This document shows, piece by piece, positions 1-11,643 of a stretch of DNA of 64,000 nt. Under the pieces are notes generated by a model. The model saw only the letters and a program-made list of their open reading frames with translations. It did not search any database and was not told the DNA's origin. The position numbers were made by a program, and so were the translations under genes. The DNA lies in the NCBI GenBank assembly GCA_039566865.1, contig CM076955.1, positions 5,892,501-5,956,500 of the forward strand, given 5' to 3'. Source of the DNA: Aurelia coerulea (taxonomy: Eukaryota > Cnidaria > Scyphozoa > Semaeostomeae > Ulmaridae). Position 1 is the stretch's first letter, and each line of letters begins with the position of its first letter.

Positions 1-183
1 AGACATCTTGCGCTAGAATTGTTTTGCTGAAGGAAAAGATGGTTTCAAGCCCTTGCCTACAAAAGAAACATCGTCAACATATGAGTTTTGCTTGCAAAGG
101 ACAATTTTTGCCCGTTTGAACAAGTTACAAAACATTGCTTGACAAATGTTTCTTGCTTGAAAGCATAAGCATCGAATTGCAAA
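1..183. other. No feature recognised
   Basis: A+T-rich sequence with no ORF of note. I see no repeat or RNA motif in it. Confidence 0.4.
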
Positions 184-225
184 ACTTTGAAATTATATGT
201 ATAAAGTGTTGTTGCCCCATTCTTT

Positions 226-280
226 TAGCCTGCGTGACTCTACAGTCGGTCAGTGCGGAGGAGGGAAAAGGAGAAGGAAG
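226..280. mobile_element. 55-bp insertion with 9-bp target duplication
   Basis: The 55 bp starting TAGCCTGCGTGAC is flanked by CCATTCTTT at 217-225 and again at 281-289. The related repeat at 27215-27665 has a single CCATTCTTT here and reads straight on into CAACTGAATTG, so it shows the empty site. The length and 9-bp duplication suggest an internally deleted Mutator-like end fragment. No clear TIR pair remains, so the class is inferred. Confidence 0.6.
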
Positions 281-321
281 CCATTCTTTCAACTGAATTG
301 ATCGAAGGGAACCTTATTTAA

Positions 322-1190
322 TCACGGGCACCTTGAGGTCAAATGTTAGCCTATTATCTTAGGTCTCATAGTATTTGTCCGTCAAGGCCTGAAGCCCCAA
401 AATCAACATGCCTTCGCAACATACCTCCACTCCTTCGTTGACTAAAGCATGCTTAGCAATTTAGCATCAATTAAATGTTAAAAACTTTCCCTCCTGGAGG
501 TGCAGTTTGAATTTAGGTAGGCCTAGCAAAGCGAGTTATGGCGAGCATAGGTTCCAAATCTTTAACTTGGCGTAAAAAGGTGGGTGTAAAATTCAATAAC
601 CTATTTCTTCTGATTGAATGGCTTGCAACGAACTTTAGATACTTATCTATAATTCTACCGTTGGACTTTCCAGAAATTTTGAATATTTTTCAAAATTACA
701 GCGTATTCTAAATTTCAGCTCAATTGAGGGTGTGACGTCATCAAATTCCTAAATCATAAACTAGATGATTGACAGACTTTTGCTTGATACCATAGTGTAG
801 GCATTCATAAGCTATGGTTTTCTTCGAAATTACCTCATATTGCGTCAAACGGTTTAGAAATTACGATGGTTTTAAGTTTTTTTGAAAATTTTTCTTGAAT
901 TCCTAAAAAAGAAGAAAAACACTCCAACTCTGAAAATATTAAAGATTTCAGAAAAGTCCAACGGTAGAATTATAGAGAAATAGCAAAAGTTTCTTTAAAG
1001 TCATTCAGTACAAAGAAATAAGTCACTCAATTTTACACCAGCCTTTTTAAAGATTTGGAACCTATGCTGTTATGGCGGGTTGCTGGATCGCTTGCAGTGT
1101 GACTTGACAGTTTCGATAATGCAAGAGCAGATGAAGAAACATGGGGCTTTCAACATTTAATTGATTTATTGATTTTCACGGTGCCCGTGA
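322..1190. mobile_element. Fold-back MITE family D, copy 1
   Basis: Perfect 11-bp TIRs TCACGGGCACC (322-332) and GGTGCCCGTGA (1180-1190). Internal sequence (TCAAATGTT, CTTCGCAACATA, GTTGACTAAAGCATGCTTAGC) matches the second copy at 39874-40472. This copy sits inside repeat G and itself carries a family A element (544-1068), giving a three-deep nest. No ORF. No clear target duplication here; the second copy has a 7-bp one. Confidence 0.7.
544..1068. mobile_element. MULE-like MITE family A, copy 1 (525 bp)
   Basis: Starts AGCATAGGTTCCAAATC and ends with its complement, GATTTGGAACCTATGCT. Flanked by exact 9-bp direct repeats GTTATGGCG (535-543, 1069-1077). Non-coding. The body is related to copies at 7459, 15177, 42005, 42777 and 56690. 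Three complete copies are each exactly 525 bp. The 9-bp duplication points to Mutator-like (MuDR) transposase; Merlin is a weaker alternative. Confidence 0.85.
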
Positions 1191-1623
1191 CATAATTTGC
1201 CATAATCCCAGAGCAAGCATTTTTGATACCATGATTATTTTAGAAATTACAGGGTGTGGATGTTCGAGAGGAGGTATCTGAAGCTTTGGCAAACATTAAA
1301 AGCTCCATAAATTCTAAACTGGTGGAGGAAAATCAAAATGACACATACAGGAAATATTCAGTTTTTGAAGGTCTACAAAATGATAGCAAGCAAAAGTATG
1401 TAGCTTTTATGGCTCAAGATTTAACAATTTGATGACGTCACAACTTAAAAACTAGCAGAAATTTAAAGAAGGCTGTAATTCTGAAACTGATGCCTATGCC
1501 CAAAATGCTCTCTCCAGGATGATGGGAAACTACGGCAGGTTTCCGTAAAGCAATTCATTTGGGAGAATCGGGCAATAACATTTTAAACGAATAATTTCAA
1601 GGTTTTGCAAAGATTCAACGCAT

Positions 1624-3240
1624 ATGCGTTGCTTGAAATCTTTTCGAAGCATCCCTAAACAAATCATGTTTTATTTTGCTTGTAAAGCAATGCTTTGCGA
1701 CGTGACTGAAGGGGAAAGCATTGCTTTGCAAGCAAGTCGGAAATGTTCGACAATTTTTGCTCGTTTGCTCAAGGTTTTAGCTTTTAGCCCTTTCTTAAGA
1801 CATTTCAAAACAGAGAGCTATGAAATTATCGAAATAAAACTAATTAAAGGGCCTAATCTTACCCTTTGATCTCTTCAGTTTCCCAGGAAAGTGTTGCCGA
1901 ACCAGTTAAATCCGTTCAATATGGCTTTACGAGCAGAGAAAAATTCCCATAGGTCTTCTTTCAAGTTAACAGTCAAGCTGCTTCATAAAGATCCATCTTA
2001 AATAAGACATGAGCGCACTAGTCTTTCTGCGAGCTTTGCCCGTTTTCGATCAATGAATCAGTTCTATTGGTGTAATTCCGCTAGTTTCACAGGAATTTCA
2101 ATTCAGCTTTTTTGGCCATCAAAAGAAAATCTCCCACGTAAAAATACGTTTGTCGGGATGGAAGGCTCCTTAGAAGTCAACTGATTTAGAGCCCGGTTAC
2201 ACTATGCTGGTATGAAACGAATACGGCATGAATATGTGCCGTATTGGCCATCCGTTTACACTATTCCGGCAAAATTTTCACTTGAATACGGCACGAAATG
2301 AATAAAGCATGCTAACGTGTCGTCGTTCATCTGGTAACGTGTAAACATGCGCTTAAAATGAAAATACACCTTGCTAAAGTGTAAATGAAAATGATTGAAA
2401 CATGATCAAGTACCAGACGACCAAAAAACGAGGTAGAGTAGGGTCGCCCATTATGCCCATGTCGTCGCGAACTTCTGAGTTAGATCCTAAAAGAGCAATT
2501 AATGAAAAAACCAAGTAGCCAGGTTATATCACCAACTAATGGAGAAAAAGATCACAGAGTATTGATTTTTAATGGAAACTCTTGATACTGATTTTAGAAG
2601 ATTTTAAAGAAGAGGGTAAAAACTTCGTTTTCTTGGCTCAACTTTTCAAAGATTACGAAACCATGCTACCTGGACTACAAAAGCTGAGAAATGTCTATCA
2701 TTTGCAGCTGTCATTTTCCCAGGTCATTCGAAAACGTTTGCACACTCCATAGTATTGACGCATGTCTTCATGAAGTTTTGAATGCGACTTCTGTTGATAT
2801 TTACTTTGAGATCATAATAGACTCGTTTGGGAGCCATTTTAACGAAATTTGTATGACTATATTTAACGTGCTAAAAGTTATAGAAACTCGGTAGAAAAAT
2901 TTTGAAGTCCCTCATGTAAAATTCATGCTGACTGTTTGCTTTCTCGAACCCACTATCGATTTGGTTAAAATCTTATTGTGCAACTGATGCGTAAGATAAG
3001 AGTTATCATGTGGCAAATCATTTGGGGTTCATTAAAGAAAAAAATTCAGTATCAACCGTATATACTCCCATATCATGGTTGATAGCTGAACAGCCTAACA
3101 GTTATTATAAAGGAACTTTAGGAGTGCTAATGAAATTGATAAACATAGTTTTAAGCTGAACTTACACATATTGCAGCATAAATCCTCGATAGTTGCAAGG
3201 TCTTGCTCTTGAGTGAAAATCAACTAGCAGGTCTCTAGAT
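1624..3240. other. No gene recognised; MITE remnants
   Basis: No convincing gene. Around 2170-2400 the sequence starts AGCCCGGTTACACT and later has AGTGTAAAT, which could be a worn PIF/Harbinger-type MITE. At about 2434-2459 AGAGTAGGGTCGCCCATTAT is a near-match, on the opposite strand, to the core of the 138-bp array at 57443. The small ORFs at 1624-1869 and 2691-2894 show no recognisable domain. Confidence 0.35.
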
Positions 3241-3243
3241 ATG

Positions 3244-3900
3244 ACAGCACGAGCTGTATCGCCGTGGAAAGTAAATGGTTTTGGAGGCGGCTGGGATTCA
3301 GTGAACAAAGGACAAGAATAGAGCAACAACGACTGACACAACACAAAAGCATTTTGAATTCCAGGAGAACAGATGTTCGTATGTGTAATGAATGAGAATA
3401 ACGCTAAAAGGAGAGTGCTGTAAACATATGTGGGATGATTTTTCCACCAGTCAGAAACACTGAATTCAATTTGATTTGTTTCAAGACATCGTTAAAAAAT
3501 TGGGCTAACTTTAAAAGTACAACGTGCTCACTCAACATATCGAATAAACTAGAAACGTGGTTAATGATCAATGGCTTTGCCTGACTGATTAAAAGAGATA
3601 GCCCTTTTGATGGGGGTAAACATGTCTACTTGTAATCAGGCCCTGCAAGTGATTTGGAAGCGGCTGGGATTCAAAGAATAAAGAACGAGAATTAAAGGAT
3701 ATAGCCCTTTTGATGGGGGTAAACATGTCTCCTTGTGACCAGGCCTTGAAAGTGATTTGGAAGTGGCTGGGGTTCAAAGAATAAAGAACGAGAATTAAAG
3801 GATATAGCCCTTTTGATGGGGGTAAACATGTCTCCTTGTAACCAGGCCTTGAAAGTGATTTGGAAGTGGCTGGGGTTCAAAGAATAAAGAACGAGAATAG
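3244..3900. repeat. Tandem repeat, 103-bp unit
   Basis: The block GCCCTTTTGATGGGGGTAAA recurs at 3601, 3704 and 3807, exactly 103 bp apart, with near-identical sequence between. A diverged part-unit (GGCGGCTGGGATTC, AAGAATAGAGCAA) lies upstream at about 3280-3330. Short ORFs on the minus strand here are repeat translations, with the same peptide repeated. Confidence 0.85.
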
Positions 3901-4009
3901 AGCAATGATTGACATGATACAAATATCTTCTTCTTTGATCTTGTTCCTCAAAAACACATCGATAATCCAAGTTGAAATATATTGTGTCGCAGTTAGTTTT
4001 CTAACTTGA

Positions 4010-4560
4010 TATTATTAAGTTTTAAGCACCCTAGACTAGACTAGACAACAAGGTTCTTTTTCCATTTTATCATTCTTTAAAGTTGGTTATTTACAATAGT
4101 TATCAGCATAATATATACATCAACTAATTTAAACCAACTACAACTAAAAATAATTACATAATATAAAGTATAATACAATATCCTATTTACAACATAGTTT
4201 ACAGCTGCAGTTTGCCCCCTTCCATGTTTTTATTTTCCTTTTGAAAGCTGCCACATTTTGACATGTTTTAATATCGTCACTTAGTGCATTCCAAAGGATG
4301 CAGCCTCTGAAGATTACAGAGTGTAGTCCAAAAGTGTGTGTTTTTATTTGAGGCAATTTTACCAAATTTTTGATCCTAAGGTTGTATTCCACTTGCTTAG
4401 TACTGAAAAAATCCCAAAGGTATGATGGATTCAACGAATTCAGAAGGTTGATTTTTATGGGGGCACATATTAGACATCTGATGTCAGGTGAGATTTGCGA
4501 TGACACAAAATTAGTCATGCGAAGCAATTCCATCGTTTCTTATTCGCGGAGCTTTTCGCC
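4010..4560 (-). pseudogene. Non-LTR retrotransposon RT C-terminus, CxC type
   Basis: The minus-strand ORF at 4533-4183 (116 aa) carries the features of a non-LTR polymerase tail: TFGLHSVIFRGCILWNALSD, then FKRKIKTWKG, then a final CSCKLCC cluster before the stop. The catalytic RT domain is missing, so this is a 5'-truncated dead copy. The A+T-rich run from 4183 down to about 4010 is its 3' UTR and tail. A related tail lies at 12318-12775 on the other strand. Confidence 0.8.
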
Positions 4561-4585
4561 TGACATCTAAGCTAAGACAGACTTT

Positions 4586-4632
4586 AGTTTGAATTTATAA
4601 ACTTCATGAATAAATCATCATCATCATTGATT
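4586..4632 (+). mobile_element. Probable retrotransposon 3' tail
   Basis: ATGAATAAATCATCATCATC resembles the microsatellite-like 3' end of a non-LTR element (compare GATAATGATAAGGATAATG at 12750). It abuts the 5' truncation point of the minus-strand element beside it. Too short to classify. Confidence 0.35.
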
Positions 4633-4962
4633 TTCTTCGCTTTCCATTGGCCCGGGTTAACACAAAATAATCCATTTTTAAAGTGAGTCGATGGAAACAT
4701 CAGTATCACCTTGAAATCGCTTTTATCGTTTTCCACTAGTAGTTTTAGTAATTTTCCCGTTTTTCGTGGCTCCATTTTAATATCAAGTGCCGAAGATACC
4801 TAGAATATGTTGTTTTTCTTGTAACTGGTCTAAGAGTTGTCCATTTTAGGCATTTTCCTCATTAACCTAAATAAACCTCATGTGGGTTAAAGATACCATG
4901 GCTTACGAGATCGATTCTGAGGCCCATTTCTATACTGATCCCTTTTTAAGGTGTGTCAGTAC

Positions 4963-5356
4963 TACACTCATTTTTTTTAATAAGAAACTGCTTATAAGAA
5001 ACGGTAGGCTCAATTTTTCGAAAGCTAAGAAACAACCCTACCTGAATTGAAAAAAGCTAAGAAACTTCTGTAATTCTCAGTTTTAATTTTCCTATCACAT
5101 TCAAAACATATTTTGACATTGTACAGTTAAAGCAACTGTTTGGGCATTGTTTTGAGTGCGAATCATGTTATTTACTCGTTTGAGAGACTTACTAAGTAAT
5201 TTGGGAGCCCTTTAGAAAAGACAAAATCAACTCTAAACTTCCGGCATTAAAAATATAAGAAACACGTAAGAAACTTTTGGTAGCACAATGACCCAAAAAA
5301 TTAAGAAACTGCCTACCAGCCGCGGACCTTAGTTTCTTATAAAAAAAATGAGTGTA
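4963..5356. mobile_element. Fold-back MITE family E, copy 1
   Basis: Ends are TACACTCATTTTTTT and its complement AAAAAAAATGAGTGTA. The inside carries at least seven forward copies of TAAGAAAC plus one inverted AGTTTCTTAT beside the right end. No ORF. Similar architecture at 5442, 10822 and 17022. Subterminal motif arrays occur in CACTA and other cut-and-paste elements; a 2-bp TA duplication is possible, so class is unresolved. Confidence 0.7.
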
Positions 5357-5441
5357 ATGGATAACCGCTAACCCAGTTCTATTTTAACCTGGTAAATGGA
5401 AAGTCAGCTTTGAGGTTGTGTGATTCGGAGCGTCAAAGTAC

Positions 5442-5831
5442 TACACGTATTTACTTTCATAAGAAACTGCCCATAAGAAACTCAACTCTCAGATCGCCAA
5501 AAATTGAGAAACTCCAGTACTGTGAAAATATAGGTTAAGAAACTATTTATTTTGATAAAGGAATTCCTTGATATATTTTTATTTTACTTTCACTTGTTTC
5601 CTGTACCATATTACTCGTAAGGTACTTGAGTACTGTAATGTCTAAACATTGGAAAGGCTCAACAAGCCTTGTCTTAAAATGTTCAGGAGGGCACAGGTAG
5701 TGAACATGAACATTGTTATGGAACCTCTAAGAAACTCGTAAGAAATTCTGAGTACTCAAAATTTGATAATTTTAAGAAACTTTCAGTACTGGACCAAATT
5801 CTTAGTTTCTTGTAAAAAAAAGTACGTGTTT
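5442..5831. mobile_element. Fold-back MITE family E, copy 2
   Basis: Left end TACACGTATTTACTTTCATA, right end AAAAAAAAGTACGTGTTT. Contains repeated TAAGAAACT at the same relative places as copies 1 and 3, with two copies closely spaced just inside the left end. Lies only about 85 bp from copy 1. Non-coding. Confidence 0.7.
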
Positions 5832-6699
5832 CCATAAATCCGGGAAAATCCGAAAAGTATCCCTATAAAGTAGGAAGATTGAAAAGCATGCCTTAAATGT
5901 AGTTTATAATAAATGATACCAATAAATCTGGAAATTATAAGTAATCATTAAAAATCATACCTATAAATCCAGATTTCATTGCGAAAAGGTACTCTGAAAA
6001 TTGCACAACCCTGTGTCGTAGAGTACGTAAGTTAAAAAGGCAACAACGTTAAAAAACAGTAAATATGCATTGCAAGATAATGTTTTAGCATTGATGTTTA
6101 ATCAAAGCATCAACTTTGGAAAAAGTATCGAAAATGACCCCCAATCGGGCAAAAATCTGCCCTCAGTCGGGCAAAAATGTTGGTAAACAATGGACTTTGT
6201 GTTGGTCAATAATAACTTAATTGAATTTCATTATGGCTTCTTGGCAAATCCTGTTACTGGAACGAAGAGAAATGAAATTTCCTTTCTTGAAAGTATTCGA
6301 AACAACGGATGTCAACTGTATAGAGCTTAAAATCCTATGGAACAAAGTCAGTAAAGTTTGGGAAAATATGGGAAGATTACAGATAGCAATGAAATAATGA
6401 AAAAATCGAAGGGAAGACGGTATGATAAAGTGTTTCCACAACTTGTAAAATATTATTATTTCCAGATTCAGGCTTTTTAAAATTATGGTATATGGGTTAC
6501 AACAAATCATTGCAAAATACGGAACTTGTGGGTATCAATATAAAACACGTGAAGCAATAAGTTTTTGTACGAGGTGGTGCGCCAAAAGAACTTCATATAT
6601 TTAAAATTTTTACAAGGAGAATACCAGAAACATTGGAATAATCAATCTTTTCTTGATAGCCGAAACGATGAAGTTTATTTTGGGCGACTTGTGGAATGA
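5832..6699. other. No gene recognised
   Basis: A+T-rich sequence with short local repeats: AAATCCGG / CCAGATTT-type motifs near 5835-5980 and a doubled CGGGCAAAAAT at about 6145-6177. The minus-strand ORF at 6217-6510 has no recognisable domain. Confidence 0.3.
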
Positions 6700-6925
6700 C
6701 AGGTGTCAGCCGCCCTGTTTTCAGAAAGCTACCCATTTCTAGTTACCAAATCCTCATTTGAAAGGACACCACTGCCCCATGGATATCAATTTAATGATGG
6801 AAATGTTCAAATCCATTTTAAAATTTACCTGACTGAAATCGGCCACTCTGTTCTGAAATTAAAAGGGATTTTCTTGAGAAAGCCGTTGAGAAATTACAAA
6901 GAAATAATCAAAGCCATTAGTTAGT
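6700..6925. mobile_element. Decayed mariner-like MITE remnant
   Basis: The segment CTGACTGAAATCGGCCACTC and its surroundings (6800-6900) match the left half of the complete element at 38821-39456 (CTGCCTGAAATCGGCCACTC). TIRs are not preserved. The 73-aa ORF across it is a by-product. Confidence 0.5.
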
Positions 6926-7458
6926 GCAAGTATGACTGTTCTCCTCCAAAATTAATATGTGGCCACAGAAAAATGCATCATGTTGTTGTGAGGTGCTATC
7001 CAGGGCAGTGGAAAGCAATACAATTCAAAGAAACTTTTGAAATATGAATATTAATAAGAGTAACTGTACCTGAATGTTGCAACTTCGTACTTTAATTGTG
7101 ACCAACATTATATTCAATTGTAATCAATGTCATATCTCTTGAACAGGGTTGAAAACAGTTTTATTTTTCTACCTTTTTCAAACTCAAAAAAGATTTGCAG
7201 ACAACTAACTCATGAAAATGCCTCTGGACTGCACCAGACTGTACAAGTTTCATTTCTTCAGGGAGAGTTTGTCGGGATTCATTTGTTTTTAAACAATAGG
7301 CTATTGTTTTTACTTAGATTGTGTACAAGGCAAACTTTTAAATTTTGGAGCCGCACTTATTTAACTATATTAACAGCTAGTTAATATATAAAAAAGATTA
7401 GTGGTCTCAACGTAGTCAAAGGAACATCAGTTTTCGATAGATAATGCCTTTCCGTGGC
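6926..7458. other. No gene recognised
   Basis: A+T-rich sequence with one 85-aa ORF (7127-7384, plus) lacking any recognised motif. No repeat or RNA signal identified. Confidence 0.3.
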
Positions 7459-7983
7459 AGCATAGGTTCCAAATCTTTAACTTTGCGTAAAAAGGTGGGT
7501 GTAAAATTCAGTTACCTATTTCTTCTGATTGAATGGCTTGAAAGAAACTTTAGATACTTATCTATAATTCTACCATTGGGCTTTTCAGAAAATTTGAATA
7601 TTTTTGGAAATTACAGCGTATCTTACATTTCAACTCATTTGAGGATGTGACGTCATCAAATTTGTAAATCATAAACCAGATGAGTGACAGATTTTTGCTT
7701 GATACCATATTGTAGGCATTCATAAACTATGGTTTTCTTCGAAATTATTTCATGTTACGTCAAACGGTTTAGAAATTACGATGGTTTTAAGTATTTTTGA
7801 AAATTTTTCTTGAATTCTTGAAAAAGAAGAAAAACACTCTAATTCTGAAAATATTGAAGATTTCAGAAAATTCCAACGGTAGAATTTTAGAGAATTAGCT
7901 AAAGTTTCTTTGAAGTCATTCAGTTCAAAGAAATAGGTCACTCAATTTTACACCAGCCTTTTTAAAGATTTGGAACCTATGCT
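7459..7983. mobile_element. MULE-like MITE family A, copy 2 (525 bp)
   Basis: Same ends as copy 1 (AGCATAGGTTCCAAATC and complement) and the same orientation. Flanked by TTCCGTGGC (7450-7458) and TTCCATGGC (7984-7992), a 9-bp duplication with one change. It contains an intact TTGATACCATATTGTAGGCA, the site that a mariner MITE occupies in the copy at 15177. The ORFs at 7444 and 7750 are shadows inside it. Confidence 0.85.
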
Positions 7984-8124
7984 TTCCATGGCAATCGTGT
8001 GGGTTAAGGATAAGCAAACTGGGAAAGAGGTTAAAGTTTCCACGTCATAAAGTCAACAATCGTCAGTTTCTGTAAAGAGACGTAACGAGAGGTACGTATA
8101 GGGACGTATCACGGCCTTGTCAAT

Positions 8125-8386
8125 TACCGCAAAAGCTCTCTTAAGCACTCCTCTCTATTAAGCCCCCTCACTTATATAAAAATCCAGAGGTTACGAAAGA
8201 TTCTCCTCCATTTATTGAGCTAGATAAGTTCGCATGTTAATTTTGATGTGCTTTGAGATAAAAATTTTCGAATTCATGGATTTAACTCGTAAAATTGTAT
8301 GTTTCCGCAAAAATGTGGTGCAAGAAGGACTAAAAAATGTCCAAAATTAAATAAGCCCCCCAGGGGCTTAATAGAGCTTTTACGGT
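8125..8386. mobile_element. Fold-back MITE family S (TACCGYAAAAGCTCT)
   Basis: Left TACCGCAAAAGCTCTCTTAA, right complement TACCGTAAAAGCTCTATTAA, each followed inward by TTAAGCCCC / GGGGCTTAA blocks. No target duplication visible. A second, diverged fragment with the AATAAGCCCCC and AGCTTATTCGAGAG blocks is at 41690-41790. Non-coding. Confidence 0.65.
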
Positions 8387-9502
8387 ATTTGCTTCAAAAA
8401 ATTTGATTGTTCTAGTCAAAAATGTCCATTTTCGCCACAGTTTCGCTTCAAATTCTGTCTGAATATGACCTGAATTTTTACCCTTTTGAATTTATTGGAG
8501 AGATGTCACTCTCTCACAACCCCACTAGTTGCACCCCTTTTCTGAAAACTCATTTACAGCTGAGGAAAATTTAGTTCCACGCACCAATCAAAGACATTCC
8601 CTTCAAAATCGTCTAACTCTTTAATTTGGAAAAGTAGTAACTTAAGATGTCGGTCGCGCCTATTTTATCCTCTCAGCAAAATCGAGCTTAGCATTAGTTA
8701 ATAGCATCACATAAATCTGAGTCATGGAAAATTTGAAAAACACATAGCTAAGTTATTATTTAATTTAAGTAGCGATAAGTATCAACCAATATGTATGGAC
8801 TTATTACTTTTATCAAAAGACATCAGGCCAAGCTCTTTGAAGTAAATCTATATACCAGAAATGCGTAATTTATTAACAGACTAATCTCTTCAAAATTGAG
8901 ACATTGAAACATTACCTAATTCACAAGAAATTGGATAAAACGTTTTGAAAAAATCTGATTATAAAATCTGTTGGGAAAGATATCGGAGCTTTTGAAACTT
9001 TTATGTCTTTGATAGACGATGGTTCGCGATGGTTCTAAAGAAACTGGAAGTGAACACCGTTGTTTACACTTCAATGTTCAATTCCCAATCATTTCAATGT
9101 GAGCAAGGGTTAATAAACGATATCAAAAGACCTGAAGCAAGTATCTAGTGAGGAACCATCTTCTTGAAAAGAGCGATATTGTAGAAACTAAAGTTTAGTG
9201 TTTTTAAAGTGCTACCATGGGCACTTAAGAGCCACTTGTATGAAACAAACAGGGGAAAACAGACATCTGAAGTCGCATCTACGTAAAATGATCTGTTTTT
9301 AATTGGATAGCTAAGGTTATGAAACGTGTTCGCCTTTTCTGAATGAGATTACATTGGATGTATCAATTAATTGTGAATGATAAAAAATTTGCAACTTTTG
9401 GGAAATGACAAAATTGTTACCGATCTTTGCATTGTCGAAAAATTACCAAAATTAATGCTATAAATTCTACCAAATTATGTTGTTCTTTGCATATGTTTCA
9501 TG
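8387..9502. other. No gene recognised
   Basis: About 1.1 kb of A+T-rich sequence. I see no ORF of note, no repeat shared with the rest of the window and no RNA gene. Confidence 0.35.
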
Positions 9503-9778
9503 GCTCCGTCTCCAAATTTTGTTCGAAACGATGCTTTTGAACATTTATGAAAGGTAATATGAGACAAGCATTATTTTGAAGAAAAATCTTTGCACGTCAA
9601 ACAGGAACAAACCAAACGTCCATATTTTCTTTACGATTGCTCTGATATAAATGGATTTTATATAGTCAATTTTTTGATTGCTTGGGTGAAGCCATGAAAC
9701 AAACTGCAGAAAACAATTGATTGAAAATGGACACAAGCGGTGTTTAAAGGTTTGTTCACAGTTTGGCGACGGAGCCCC
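9503..9778. mobile_element. MITE family J, copy 1
   Basis: Left GGCTCCGTCTCCAAATTTTG, right complement of GGGGCTCCGTCGCCAAAC. The interior TACGATTGCTCTGATATAAA and GCTTGGGTGAAGCCA match the copies at 33478 and 35333. No coding capacity; the short ORFs are shadows. Confidence 0.65.
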
Positions 9779-10821
9779 TTTGATAGATTTGATGGTTGTC
9801 GTTATATTCTTCTGGGAGAAAGAGAATGAAGTTATGGCGTGAAAAAATCCATTCTGAGCAATGATATTTTACAAAACTTTCCTCTTTTGCTAGAAATCTA
9901 TATTTTTGCGATTTCATGTAAAACGTCAAGTAATGGCATAAGAGTTTCAACAAGGACAAAGAGCCCTGTGTTGAAATAAAATTGGATAACCATTCCTTGT
10001 GCATTCGGAGCATGCTTCAAAACGAGGTAGTTTCCAACAGTACAAATCATCACAACTTCAAAGCCATTTCAAGACATAGGACTTTGCAAGAAGGTTAAAT
10101 ATTGATATGGTACTTTACACGATTTGATCAATTTTGATGATTATCAAAACGTTCAAGGTTTTTTATTCACCCCATATTCATCATTTCAGGTTCCATAAAA
10201 GTCACCAGAATGAAATTGAGCAAACAATTTCAAGCATGAAATAGAAGTGATCAACCATTTTCAGACAAGAACAAACAAGAAACATCCATCCACCTCGTTC
10301 TCGTTAATTGCCACTGTAATGCTCTGTGTACAGAGACGTAGGAAGCATCTTAATCTTGGGGGGGGGGCACGACACTTCAGGGGCACTTTCCTCCTTAAGC
10401 TAAAAGGGCACTTCCTGAAAATAAAAGAGGGAACTTCTTTGTTTATTGCAAAATCTTGGGGGGGGGGGTATGTCTCTGTCTGTGCATCCCAAGCTGCAGC
10501 ATAAAAACAGAGCTCCTTCTATTCTTAGAACCAGGTATCAAATTACGGAATACTGATACCAATTTCAAGTTAAAAAGCATCGAAGCAGTAGTTCCTGACC
10601 CAAGAATAACGATGAGCCCATGGAAGAACCTAAAAATATTTCATTCTCTCTTTTACTTTTTGTACATTCTAGAAATGAATCGGCAGTACATTCACTTTAG
10701 TACAAGATTTGCTTTTGCAGTAGGGTTTCTTAACTTTGGGCCTAGTTCTCACAGTAAGAGTTTCTTCTTAAAGTTTCTTAATTATTTATAAAGCTGAATT
10801 TCACAATTGATCATAATTCAT
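9779..10821. other. No gene recognised; G-run repeat
   Basis: Contains a doubled ATCTTGGGGGGGGG at about 10355 and 10452 with AGAGAC / GTCTCT nearby, possibly the ends of a small fold-back element. At 10720-10790 there are inverted AGTTTCTTA motifs like those of family E, probably an older fragment. The ORFs at 10247 and 10456 run through the G-runs and are not supported. Confidence 0.35.
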
Positions 10822-11212
10822 TGTATTTTTTTCATAAGAAACTGCCAATAAGAAACTCAACTCTCAGATCGCCAAAAAATTAAGAAACTCCAGTACTGGG
10901 AAAAGATATGTTAAGAAACTATTTATCTAGATAAAGGAAATCCTTGACATATTTTACTTTATCTTCACTTGTTTCCTGTATCATATTACTCGTAAGGTGC
11001 TTGTAAGGTTACTCGTAATGTCTAAACATTGGAATGGCATCTAAAAACCTTATGTTGAAATGTCTACAATGGCACAGACAGTGGACATGAATATTGTTAT
11101 CGAACCTCTAAGAAACTCGTAAGAAACTCTGAGTACTGAAAATCTGTTAATTCTAAGAAAATTTCAATACTAGCCTAAATACTTAGTTTCTTATATGAAA
11201 AAATACGTGTAT
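10822..11212. mobile_element. Fold-back MITE family E, copy 3
   Basis: Nearly collinear with copy 2 (5442-5831): ATAAGAAACTGCC, TAAGAAACTCAACTCTCAGA, TAAGAAACTCC, then paired TAAGAAACTCGTAAGAAACT, and an inverted AGTTTCTTAT before AAAATACGTGTA. The left end is worn. Non-coding. Confidence 0.7.
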
Positions 11213-11399
11213 AACTTTTTGAGCCCAGAGAATTAGAATAAAGAACCAAATCATAAACAAACATCATCTTCATGTTCGTCCCTTCTTGCTAAGTTGGAAA
11301 AGTTTCTGGAAACGATTACTACAGTTGCTTGTAAAAGGTTTCTTAGGAAAGATTGAATTTAAAGAACTTTAATATTTTATATATTTCATATTTGATTCT

Positions 11400-11643
11400 T
11401 TTAAGGAGGGCTGCCCTTCAGCCGAAGCTGTTTTTCAAGAGGTTCTCCATTAAAACATTAAGTACAATATAAACTGGCCATGAAAAAGAAGTCAAATACA
11501 ATGTGAAAACCATAATGCTAAAAGTAAAACCTAATACAGATTTACAAAGTCTATGATAAAAAGAAAAAGCAAAGCCTAAATTGATCGTTTAAAACTATTT
11601 AGGGAAGATGCCTGCTTAGTATCGGCGGAAAGATAGCAAATTG
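11400..11643 (-). pseudogene. Non-LTR (L2-like) RT C-terminal scrap and 3' UTR
   Basis: Reading minus, 11643 to about 11570 encodes ADTKQASSLNSFKRSI then stop, a typical end of a non-LTR polymerase. The sequence below it contains the 3' UTR block seen also at 19410 (GGAGGGTGACCC-like). It belongs to the same family as the longer copy at 19390-20400. A mariner MITE is inserted directly upstream at 11644. Confidence 0.65.

Larger units (their letters stand above)
184..1620. repeat. Dispersed repeat G, copy 1 (interrupted)
   Basis: The outer parts (about 184-321 and 1191-1620) match 27215-27665 in order: a CATTCTTTCAACTGAATTG block, an AATTTG(A)TGACGTCAC block and the terminal block TGCAAAGATTCAACGC. 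Two insertions split this copy: a 55-bp piece at 226 and a fold-back element at 322. It is a non-coding interspersed repeat of unknown class. Its ATGACGTCA segment is shared with MITE family A, so the two may be distantly related. Confidence 0.6.

Noticed and set aside
10247..10791. Two ORFs across G-runs (85 and 111 aa)
   Set aside because: The frames depend on the G-run length and contain no known domain.
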